Part shown: positions 1-5,500 of the stretch, one piece after another
How the letters are laid out: every line of letters starts with the position of its first letter
Numbering within the stretch: position 1 is the stretch's first letter
Origin: an uncultured Gemmatimonadota bacterium
Lineage (GTDB): Bacteria; Gemmatimonadota; Gemmatimonadetes; Gemmatimonadales; Gemmatimonadaceae
Assembly (NCBI GenBank): GCA_946887155.1
Contig: CAMPKM010000146.1
Coordinates: 1 to 7,130, forward strand
DNA: 7,130 nucleotides
Reading direction: 5' to 3'
Position numbers and translations under genes: made by a program
Notes under the pieces: generated by a model
What the model was told of the DNA's origin: nothing
Seen by the model: the letters and a program-made list of their open reading frames with translations, nothing else
Databases searched by the model: none

Positions 1-622
1 CGCCATGCTCGCCCTTCTTGATGATCACGTGCTTCGGTCCGCGTTCCATGATCCAGCGCGCGGCACGGATCAGGTTGAACTTCTCGGTCAGTTGCCGCGC
101 CTCGGCGTCATTCACCAGCAGGATGTCGACCCGCTCCAGCAGCTTGAGCAACTCGTTCCGGCGGCTCTCGATCCAGAAGTTCATCGTGTCGCAGGCCACC
201 AGCCGCGGCTTGTCGACCTGGTCGAGGACGTCGAGTTGCAGCCGGGGATCGATGTTGCCCAGAAAGACGTACGGCGATTTGCGGAACTGCTGCGGGATCT
301 GCGGCCGGAACTGGGAGAAGACGCCTAACCGCGTTTCGAGTGTCTCCGCCGAATTGAGGTCATGGCGGTAGCGTCCGCGCCAGCGGAACGACTCCCCCTC
401 AGCGTGCATGAGGCCCGAAAGGTCAACGCCGCGGGCACGCAGGGGCTCCAGCTTGTCCACCGGGTAGTCGCTCCCGACCACGCCGACCAGGTTGACCTTC
501 GTGAGGTGCGACGCCGACGCCGAGAAGAAGGTGGCCGATCCACCTAACGCGTCGTCGATCTTGCCGAAGGGCGTTTCGACGGAATCGAGCGCCACGGAGC
601 CGACAACCAGGACTGAACTCAT
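1..622 (-). CDS. PfkB-family carbohydrate/nucleoside kinase, 3' end truncated by the window
   Basis: The gene starts at an ATG (620-622) and stays open to the left edge, giving 207 visible residues; the family is usually about 300 long. It is a ribokinase-fold kinase that would phosphorylate a sugar or nucleoside hydroxyl with ATP in the cytoplasm. Visible support: an N-terminal beta strand (VLVVGSVALDS, residues 4-14), the PfkB first-signature glycine pair at 27-28 (ALGGSATFFSA), the LGNIDP strand near 121-126, the DTMNFWIE segment (145-152) and the VNDAEARQL segment (170-178) typical of this fold. The catalytic GAGD loop lies beyond the edge, so activity cannot be judged. The substrate is not determinable; relatives are often labelled sugar kinase or adenosine kinase-like. 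It lies 25 nt after argS on the same strand and is probably co-transcribed. The start has only a weak GGAT upstream. Two of the three TTA leucine codons in the window are here (residues 26 and 99). Confidence 0.9.
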   Translation of the reverse strand, partial: MSSVLVVGSVALDSVETPFGKIDDALGGSATFFSASASHLTKVNLVGVVGSDYPVDKLEPLRARGVDLSGLMHAEGESFRWRGRYRHDLNSAETLETRLGVFSQFRPQIPQQFRKSPYVFLGNIDPRLQLDVLDQVDKPRLVACDTMNFWIESRRNELLKLLERVDILLVNDAEARQLTEKFNLIRAARWIMERGPKHVIIKKGEHG

Positions 623-647
623 GGGTGATCCGTCAGGGTGTGTGCGT

Positions 648-2291
648 TCACATCCTCTCCGGGGCCGAAATTCCGAGCACGGTGAGCCCGTTCCGCAGGA
701 CAATCTGTGCCGCGCGTGCCAGCGCCAGTCGCGCCTCGCGAACGCCATCCGGCGCCTCGAGGACCCGAACCTTGTGATACCAGTTGTGCGCGAGTCGCGC
801 CGTTTCGTGCAGGTAGGCCGCAAGCCGCTGCGGTTCCCTCGCCTGAGCCGCACCGGCAACCAGCCTTGGAAAGTCGAGCAGTGACGCGACGAGGTTCCGC
901 TCCGATTCCTCTCCGAGTGTCGCGAAGTCGACGCCTGTACCGGTGATCGACTCCGGCGGGATGTTGCCCACGCGAAAAATGCCGCTCATGCGCGCGTGCG
1001 CCATCTGGATGTAGTAAACCGGATTCTCTTCCGACTGCGTGCGCGCCAGGTCCACGTCGAAGATCAGCGGCGTGTCCGCCTTGCGCATCAGGAAGAAATA
1101 GCGGACGGCATCCGCGCCGACCTCGTCCACCAGGTCGCGAACCGTGACGTAGCTGCCGGCGCGCTTCGAGATCTTCACCTCTTCGCCGCTGCGCATGACG
1201 GTGACCATCTGGTGCAACTGGTATTCGGGATACCCTTCCGGAATCCCGGCGTCGAGCGCCTGCAAGCCGGCTCGCACACGGACCACGGTGCTGTGGTGAT
1301 CGGCGCCCTGGACGTTGATGGCGTGACGATAACCGCGCTGCCACTTGCTGATGTGGTACGCCACGTCAGGCACGAAGTACGTGTACGTGCCGTCGGATTT
1401 CCGCATCACGCGGTCCTTGTCGTCGCCGTATTCGGTGGTGCGAAGCCACATCGCCCCGCCCTCTTCGAACGTGTGGCCGGCGTCGCGCAACATCCGCACG
1501 GTTTCCTCGACCTTGCCATCGGTATACAGCGACGACTCGAGGTAATAGACGTCGAACTTCACGCGCAGCGCCTTGAGGTCGCGGTCCTGCTCCTCGCGCA
1601 GCGCCTTCACGGCGAAGGTGCGCACGTCTTCCAGCTTCTCGCCCGTGGCGTCGTCCGGGTGCGACGCTGCGTATGCAGCCGCGATCTCGCGAATGTATTC
1701 GCCGTGGTACCCGCCTTCCGGGATGTCCACCGTTCCCGTAGCCAGCTCCATGAGCCGCGCACGAACCGATAGCGCCAGGTTCTGGATCTGGACGCCACCG
1801 TCGTTGTAATAGAACTCGCGCACGACCTTCCAGCCCGTCCACTCGAGCAGGGACGCGATCGCGTCGCCGAGTGCGGCCTGACGACCGTGGCCGACGTGGA
1901 GCGGGCCGGTGGGGTTCGCGGAGACGAACTCCACGTTGAACTCCGCTCCCTTCCCCTCGTTATGCGTCCCGTACCTGGCGCCCGCCGCGATGACCGCGGC
2001 CAGCCCGCCAGCGGCCGCGCCGGTCTCCAGGCGGAAGTTGATGAACCCGGCACCGGCGATCGTCGCCTCCTGTACGCCGGCGGCGTGGACATCCATGCCC
2101 GCGATGAGATCCCTGGCGATGTCCTGCGGCTTGCGACGGAGGGGGCGCGCCAGCGTCATCGCCAGGTTCGTCGTCCAGTCGCCGAACGCCGGATCACGCG
2201 GTCGTTCGACGGTGGGTTCGATCGGGTCCGGAGCGCCAAGCGTACGCGCCGCCCGGATCAGGGCGTCGCGAATGATCGCGTCAGGTGTCAC
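648..2291 (-). CDS. argS: Arginine--tRNA ligase (ArgRS)
   Basis: A complete 547-residue class I aminoacyl-tRNA synthetase that charges tRNA-Arg with arginine using ATP. Domain order matches ArgRS. An N-terminal additional domain carries GDWTTNLAM (residues 37-45). The Rossmann catalytic core has the HIGH-type signature HVGH at 132-135, inside ANPTGPLHVGH. Next come the VQGADHHS segment (327-334) and a KMSKS-equivalent KISKR at 373-377, followed by AGSYVTVRDL. The C-terminal DALR anticodon-binding domain begins near VYYIQMAHARMSG (425-437). The chosen start is a GTG at 2289-2291: it puts VTPDAIIRDAL at the N-terminus, the right distance before the N-terminal domain, and overlaps the upstream zinc-ribbon gene by 11 nt. 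The frame stays open 119 codons further upstream, but that stretch is an Arg/Ser-rich shadow of the zinc-ribbon gene. A GGGG lies 4 nt before the GTG. Translational coupling to the upstream gene is likely (inference). Confidence 0.97.
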   Translation of the reverse strand: MTPDAIIRDALIRAARTLGAPDPIEPTVERPRDPAFGDWTTNLAMTLARPLRRKPQDIARDLIAGMDVHAAGVQEATIAGAGFINFRLETGAAAGGLAAVIAAGARYGTHNEGKGAEFNVEFVSANPTGPLHVGHGRQAALGDAIASLLEWTGWKVVREFYYNDGGVQIQNLALSVRARLMELATGTVDIPEGGYHGEYIREIAAAYAASHPDDATGEKLEDVRTFAVKALREEQDRDLKALRVKFDVYYLESSLYTDGKVEETVRMLRDAGHTFEEGGAMWLRTTEYGDDKDRVMRKSDGTYTYFVPDVAYHISKWQRGYRHAINVQGADHHSTVVRVRAGLQALDAGIPEGYPEYQLHQMVTVMRSGEEVKISKRAGSYVTVRDLVDEVGADAVRYFFLMRKADTPLIFDVDLARTQSEENPVYYIQMAHARMSGIFRVGNIPPESITGTGVDFATLGEESERNLVASLLDFPRLVAGAAQAREPQRLAAYLHETARLAHNWYHKVRVLEAPDGVREARLALARAAQIVLRNGLTVLGISAPERM

Positions 2292-2595
2292 TCGACCCCG
2301 AACCTTTGGACGATGACGTGTCGGGTTTGGGCTTCGAGGTGCCCTCACCGCCGGAGCCACTGCTCTCGCTCTTGCCCGGGTCCGGCGCCTTACGCTGGTC
2401 CTTCTTGCCGTCCTTCCCGTAATCGGTGATGTAGAATCCCGATCCCTTGAACACCAGCCCTGAACCGCCCGAGACTTGGCGCTGGGCCGTCTCGCCGCAC
2501 TCGGGACACGCCATCTGGCTCTCGGCCGAGCTGATGGTGCGAAAGAAATGCTCGAACTCGTGTCCTTTCGGGCAGCGGTACTCGTACGTGGGCAT
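2281..2595 (-). CDS. FmdB-type small zinc-ribbon protein (CxxC_CxxC_SSSS family)
   Basis: A 104-residue protein beginning MPTYEYRCPKGHEFE, the hallmark N-terminus of the putative regulatory FmdB / CxxC_CxxC_SSSS family. The second knuckle is CPEC (Cys30, Cys33), followed by the conserved GLVFKGSGFYITDYGK block (about 46-61). The rest, from about residue 62, is a low-complexity Lys/Ser/Gly/Pro/Asp tail that is probably disordered. The first knuckle is unusual: where many members have CxxCGH, this one reads CPKGH (Cys8, His12), leaving three cysteines plus a possible histidine ligand. I recall such shortened forms in Gemmatimonadota and Myxococcota, so this is probably a lineage variant and not damage. 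The biochemical function of the family is not established. The stop codon lies inside the start of argS (11-nt overlap), so the two are almost certainly one transcript. No Shine-Dalgarno sequence is visible before the ATG (2593-2595); a leader hairpin ends 18 nt upstream of it. Confidence 0.93.
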   Translation of the reverse strand: MPTYEYRCPKGHEFEHFFRTISSAESQMACPECGETAQRQVSGGSGLVFKGSGFYITDYGKDGKKDQRKAPDPGKSESSGSGGEGTSKPKPDTSSSKGSGSSDT

Positions 2596-2613
2596 TTGGA
2601 AGATGAAGCTGAC

Positions 2614-2656
2614 GGAATGCTGGAAGTTGCGTGAATCGCGCGTTCCAAGTCATTCC
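2614..2656 (-). promoter_or_regulatory. Imperfect inverted repeat (possible leader hairpin) before fmdB-argS
   Basis: Read on the minus strand, GGAATG (2656-2651) pairs with CATTCC (2619-2614). Inside it TGGAA (2647-2643) pairs with TTCCA (2625-2621), and an inner GCG/CGC closes a 5-nt ATTCA loop. Small internal loops separate the segments. The 3' foot is 18 nt upstream of the fmdB ATG, so a folded RNA could influence ribosome access. The left arm also holds a direct repeat, TTCCAA at 2643-2648 and 2653-2658 on the plus strand, spaced 10 bp, one helical turn. That is equally compatible with a DNA operator. No convincing -35/-10 pair could be assigned, although the most A+T-rich part of the gap (about 2640-2690) adjoins it. 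The pairing is seen; the function is inferred. Confidence 0.35.
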
Positions 2657-2687
2657 AACTTAACGATTTGTCATCCGAAACGGGATA

Positions 2688-2721
2688 CAGACTGGGAACG
2701 CGGTGTTCCGTCGAAAGTCTG
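2688..2721 (-). terminator. Hairpin just downstream of the methylmalonyl-CoA mutase gene (weak terminator candidate)
   Basis: Starting 5 nt after the mutase stop codon, the minus strand reads CAGACT (2721-2716), then GGAAC (2709-2705), a 5-nt loop, GTTCC (2699-2695), and AGTCTG (2693-2688). The outer 6-bp and inner 5-bp arms are perfect complements, separated by an asymmetric internal loop (6 nt against 1 nt). No T-run follows directly; the first TTT is about 8 nt beyond. It is therefore not a classic intrinsic terminator and could instead be a 3'-end stabilising or processing hairpin. Its position between two probable transcription units fits a boundary role. Confidence 0.35.
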
Positions 2722-2726
2722 GCATT

Positions 2727-4331
2727 TCAGGCCGGAACGAACGCGCCCCACTCCTGCCGCAGAACGTCAGCGACCTCGCCTACGCTCGCGCGGGCCCGCA
2801 CGGCGTCGATGATGGCGGGCATGAGAGTCGGTCGCCCGTCAGCGGCAGAATTGTCGTCGCGATAGGCGCTCGCAATTTCGCGAACCCGGTCCAGACTCTC
2901 GCCAACATCGCCAGCATTGCGACTTCGCTTTCGTTCGGTCAACCGCGCCACCTGTCCCGCTTCGAGCTGTCCGTAGTCAGGCCGGGGGATGACCGGAGGC
3001 TCTTCGTCGTCGTTGAAACGATTCACGCCAACGATGGTCGCCTCGCCCGACTCGACGCGCATCTGATGGCCATACGCACTGCGCGCAATCTCATCGTGCA
3101 GGAATCCCGCTTCGATCGCCTGCGCCGCGCCGCCGAGCTCCTCGATCCTGCCCATGAGCTCGAGTGCCTGGCGTTCGAGTTCATTCGTCAGCCACTCGAC
3201 GAAGTAGCTGCCCGCGAGTGGGTCGACCGTGTTCGCGATGCCCGATTCGTAGGCAACGATCTGCTGCGTCCGCAGCGCCAGCGTCGCCGCTTCGCGCGTC
3301 GGCAGCGAGAGCGCTTCGTCGTAGCCGTTCGTGTGGAGCGATTGCGTACCGCCGAGTGTCGCCGCGAGCGACTGGATCGCGACGCGCACCACGTTGTTCA
3401 GGGGCGACTGCGCGGTGAGCGTGACGCCGCCCGTCTGCGTGTGAAATCGAAGCCGGCAGCTCGCGTCGGACGCGCTGAACTGCTCGCGCATCAGCCGCGC
3501 GTACATTCGCCGCGCCGCGCGAAACTTGGCCGCTTCCTCGAACAGGTCGGTGTGCGCGGCAAAGAAGAACGAAAGCCTGGGTGCAAATTCGTCGACCTTG
3601 AGCCCGGCCGCGATCGCGGCCCGCACGTACTCGATCGTATTGGCAAGCGTGAACGCGAGTTCCTGGACAGCGGTGGCGCCGGCCTCGCGAATGTGGTAGC
3701 CCGAAATCGAGATCGGATTCCACTGCGGAACTTCCGCGTTGCAGAAGCGGAACGTGTCCGTGATCAGCCTGAGGCTCGGTCCCGGCGGATAGATGTACGT
3801 CCCGCGCGCCAGGTATTCCTTGAGAATGTCGTTCTGGATGGTCCCCGACAGCTTCCCTCTCGCGAACCCGCGCTCCTCGGCGACGACGATGTACATCGCC
3901 AGCAACGTGGCGGCGGTCGCGTTGATCGTCATCGACGTGGAGACCGAGTCGAGCGGAATGTCCTTGAGCAGCGTGTGCATGTCCTCGACCGTATCGATCG
4001 CCACGCCGACGCGACCCACTTCGCCGACCGCGCGTGGCGAATCGGAATCGATGCCCATCTGGGTCGGCAGGTCGAACGCCACCGACAGCCCCGTCTGGCC
4101 TGCCTCGAGCAACTGGAGAAACCGGGTATTGGTTTCGGCCGCCGTCCCGAAGCCCGCGTACTGCCGCATCGTCCACAACCGGCCGCGGTACATGCTGGCC
4201 TGTACGCCCCGCGTGTACGGGAAGCGGCCGGGGTCGCCTAACGCCTCGTCATAGGGCGCCGGCGAGTCAGCAGGCCGGTAGACAGCGTCGACGGGAAGAC
4301 CGGAGGGGGTGCGCCGTTCGCTCGAACTCAT
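2727..4331 (-). CDS. mcmA: Methylmalonyl-CoA mutase large (catalytic) subunit, stand-alone form
   Basis: A 534-residue acyl-CoA mutase TIM-barrel subunit. The B12-dependent enzyme interconverts (R)-methylmalonyl-CoA and succinyl-CoA, the last step of the propionate and branched-chain degradation route. Key blocks: [20 protein letters not shown] (39-58), [13 protein letters not shown] (85-97), [22 protein letters not shown] (162-183), [14 protein letters not shown] (207-220), and [20 protein letters not shown] (297-316). By alignment from memory to the Propionibacterium enzyme, Tyr58 matches Tyr89, Arg176 matches Arg207 and His213 matches His244. Tyr and Arg at the first two sites favour methylmalonyl-CoA; isobutyryl-CoA mutase has Phe and Gln there. 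The protein ends at AFVPA with no DxHxxG cobalamin-binding domain, so it needs a separate small B12-binding subunit, which is not in this window. The ATG at 4329-4331 has no Shine-Dalgarno-like sequence. The gene follows fbp by 45 nt. Leu31 is a TTA codon. Confidence 0.93.
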   Translation of the reverse strand: MSSSERRTPSGLPVDAVYRPADSPAPYDEALGDPGRFPYTRGVQASMYRGRLWTMRQYAGFGTAAETNTRFLQLLEAGQTGLSVAFDLPTQMGIDSDSPRAVGEVGRVGVAIDTVEDMHTLLKDIPLDSVSTSMTINATAATLLAMYIVVAEERGFARGKLSGTIQNDILKEYLARGTYIYPPGPSLRLITDTFRFCNAEVPQWNPISISGYHIREAGATAVQELAFTLANTIEYVRAAIAAGLKVDEFAPRLSFFFAAHTDLFEEAAKFRAARRMYARLMREQFSASDASCRLRFHTQTGGVTLTAQSPLNNVVRVAIQSLAATLGGTQSLHTNGYDEALSLPTREAATLALRTQQIVAYESGIANTVDPLAGSYFVEWLTNELERQALELMGRIEELGGAAQAIEAGFLHDEIARSAYGHQMRVESGEATIVGVNRFNDDEEPPVIPRPDYGQLEAGQVARLTERKRSRNAGDVGESLDRVREIASAYRDDNSAADGRPTLMPAIIDAVRARASVGEVADVLRQEWGAFVPA

Positions 4332-4376
4332 GAGCCGAAAGGTAGCGCATCACTCAATGGCGTCAGACTCGGTTGA

Positions 4377-5429
4377 TCAGGCCTGGCTCTTCCGCCTCTC
4401 TTCACCCGGCCACCCTGCCTCGTCCGACTTCAGGAGGTCCCGTGCCGTCTGCACGTCTTCCCTGCTGCCGATGTAGAGCGGAGTGCGCTGGTGCAGCTCG
4501 TCAGGCATCACGTTGAGGATGTCCGCCTTTCCGTCAGTGGCCGCGCCCCCTGCCGCTTCGACCACGAAGGCGAGAGGATTCGCCTCGTACAACAGCCGCA
4601 ACTTGCCGCGTGGATTCTGGATGTTGGCCGGGTAGGCAAAGAGACCACCACCAAGCAGGTTGCGGTGGAAGTCGGCGACGAGGGAGCCGACGTACCGCTC
4701 GTTCATCGGCTTCTGCTCACCATCCAGTCCGCGGTACCGCCGCATGAGCGCCGTCACCCTGGAGTCCCACGACTGCTCGTACGCGTTGTTGACCGAGAGG
4801 TACCGCCCCCGCGCCGGGATCTGGATGTTCGGGTGCGAGAGCAGGAACTCGCCGATCGACGGATCGAGCGTGAACCCGTGGACGCCCTGGCCGGTGGTAT
4901 ACACCATCATCGTGCTCGAGCCGTAAATGACGTAACCGGCCGCAACCTGCCGCCGGCCGGGCTGGAGCATGTCCTCGAGGACACCCTGTGTGCCGCGCGT
5001 AATCTTCTTCAGCACGGAGAAGATGGTCCCGACCGGCACGTTCACGTCGATGTTCGACGAGCCGTCGAGCGGGTCGAACAGGAGCACGTACTTTCCGCTC
5101 CTGAATTGGTCCGGGATCGGGATCACGTCCGGCTCTTCTTCGGACGCCATCGCCGCCAGGCGTCCGGTGTGATCCATCGCCTTGATGATGATCTCGTTGG
5201 CGACGACGTCCAGCTTCTGCTGAATCTCGCCCTGCACGTTTTCCGTTTCCATCGCCCCGAGGATGTCCACGAGGCCCGCGCGTCGCACGCGGCTCGAGAT
5301 CATCTTGGCGGCCAGCCCGATATCGTACAGGATGCCGGACAGCTCCCCCGTGGCTTCCGGGTAGAGCTTTTCCTGCTCGATGATGTAGCGCTCGATCGTG
5401 ACGACTGACGTCGCGGTGTGCTTGACCAC
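4377..5429 (-). CDS. fbp: Class 1 fructose-1,6-bisphosphatase
   Basis: A 350-residue FBPase (with the GTG start at 5427-5429) that hydrolyses fructose-1,6-bisphosphate to fructose-6-phosphate, the committed gluconeogenic step. Metal-site residues are all visible: Glu68 (NVQGE), Glu97-99 (SEEE), Asp119 and Asp122 in FDPLDGSSNIDVNVPVGTIF, and Glu282 in LLYEANP. The substrate-site block VGSLVADFHRNLLGGG (247-262) is intact. Residues that bind AMP in the mammalian enzyme are kept (Thr27, Glu29 in ATGEL; Lys113-Tyr114 in GKYV), so AMP inhibition is plausible. The start is uncertain: the frame is open back to 5624 within comEC, and no ATG lies between there and residue 60. The chosen GTG gives an N-terminus (VVKHTATSVVTIERYI) close to family length and has a GGAA 6 nt upstream. 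Other in-frame GTGs lie further upstream, inside comEC. The gene follows comEC by 70 nt on the same strand. Confidence 0.96.
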   Translation of the reverse strand: MVKHTATSVVTIERYIIEQEKLYPEATGELSGILYDIGLAAKMISSRVRRAGLVDILGAMETENVQGEIQQKLDVVANEIIIKAMDHTGRLAAMASEEEPDVIPIPDQFRSGKYVLLFDPLDGSSNIDVNVPVGTIFSVLKKITRGTQGVLEDMLQPGRRQVAAGYVIYGSSTMMVYTTGQGVHGFTLDPSIGEFLLSHPNIQIPARGRYLSVNNAYEQSWDSRVTALMRRYRGLDGEQKPMNERYVGSLVADFHRNLLGGGLFAYPANIQNPRGKLRLLYEANPLAFVVEAAGGAATDGKADILNVMPDELHQRTPLYIGSREDVQTARDLLKSDEAGWPGEERRKSQA

Positions 5430-5479
5430 GGGCGGTTCCGGCTTGGGTGGCGGGATTCGTCGAATGAAACTGACCGTGA

Positions 5480-5500
5480 TTGCAAAACCCGTGCAAGGGT
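5480..5500 (-). other. Small dyad at the end of comEC (possible weak terminator)
   Basis: On the minus strand, right at the comEC stop, ACCC (5500-5497) and GGGT (5490-5487) flank a 6-nt loop and are followed by further T residues. An overlapping inverted repeat TTGCA/TGCAA occupies 5496-5492 and 5484-5480. The 10-bp palindrome CATCCGGATG (5501-5510) adjoins it and includes part of the last codons of comEC. The stem is only 4 bp, so termination would be weak and read-through into fbp is expected. I list it because it is the only structure I see in the 70-nt comEC-fbp gap. Confidence 0.18.

Noticed and set aside
996..1772. A 258-codon plus-strand frame opposite argS (and similarly 4491-5408 opposite fbp)
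   Set aside because: Arg/His/Val-rich shadow frames of well-supported conserved genes; no motif or start context of their own.
2292..2648. N-terminal extension of argS by 119 codons to an ATG at 2648
   Set aside because: The extension is Arg/Ser/Ala/Pro-rich and overlaps the conserved zinc-ribbon gene in another frame. ArgRS family length and N-terminal domain position fit the GTG at 2291.
2596..2726. T-box-like arginine-responsive riboswitch upstream of argS
   Set aside because: No T-box bulge sequence or specifier loop is visible, the hairpin is short, no terminator with a T-run follows, and T-boxes are largely a Firmicutes and Actinobacteria feature.
2703..4241. A 512-codon open frame on the plus strand opposite the mutase gene
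   Set aside because: It is antisense to an unmistakable mutase, is extremely Arg-rich with no recognisable fold, and is typical of stop-poor antisense frames in high-G+C DNA.
5430..5499. Sigma70-type promoter for fbp (TTGCAC or TTGCAA as -35)
   Set aside because: No -10 hexamer with acceptable match lies at 16-18 nt spacing, so I did not call it.
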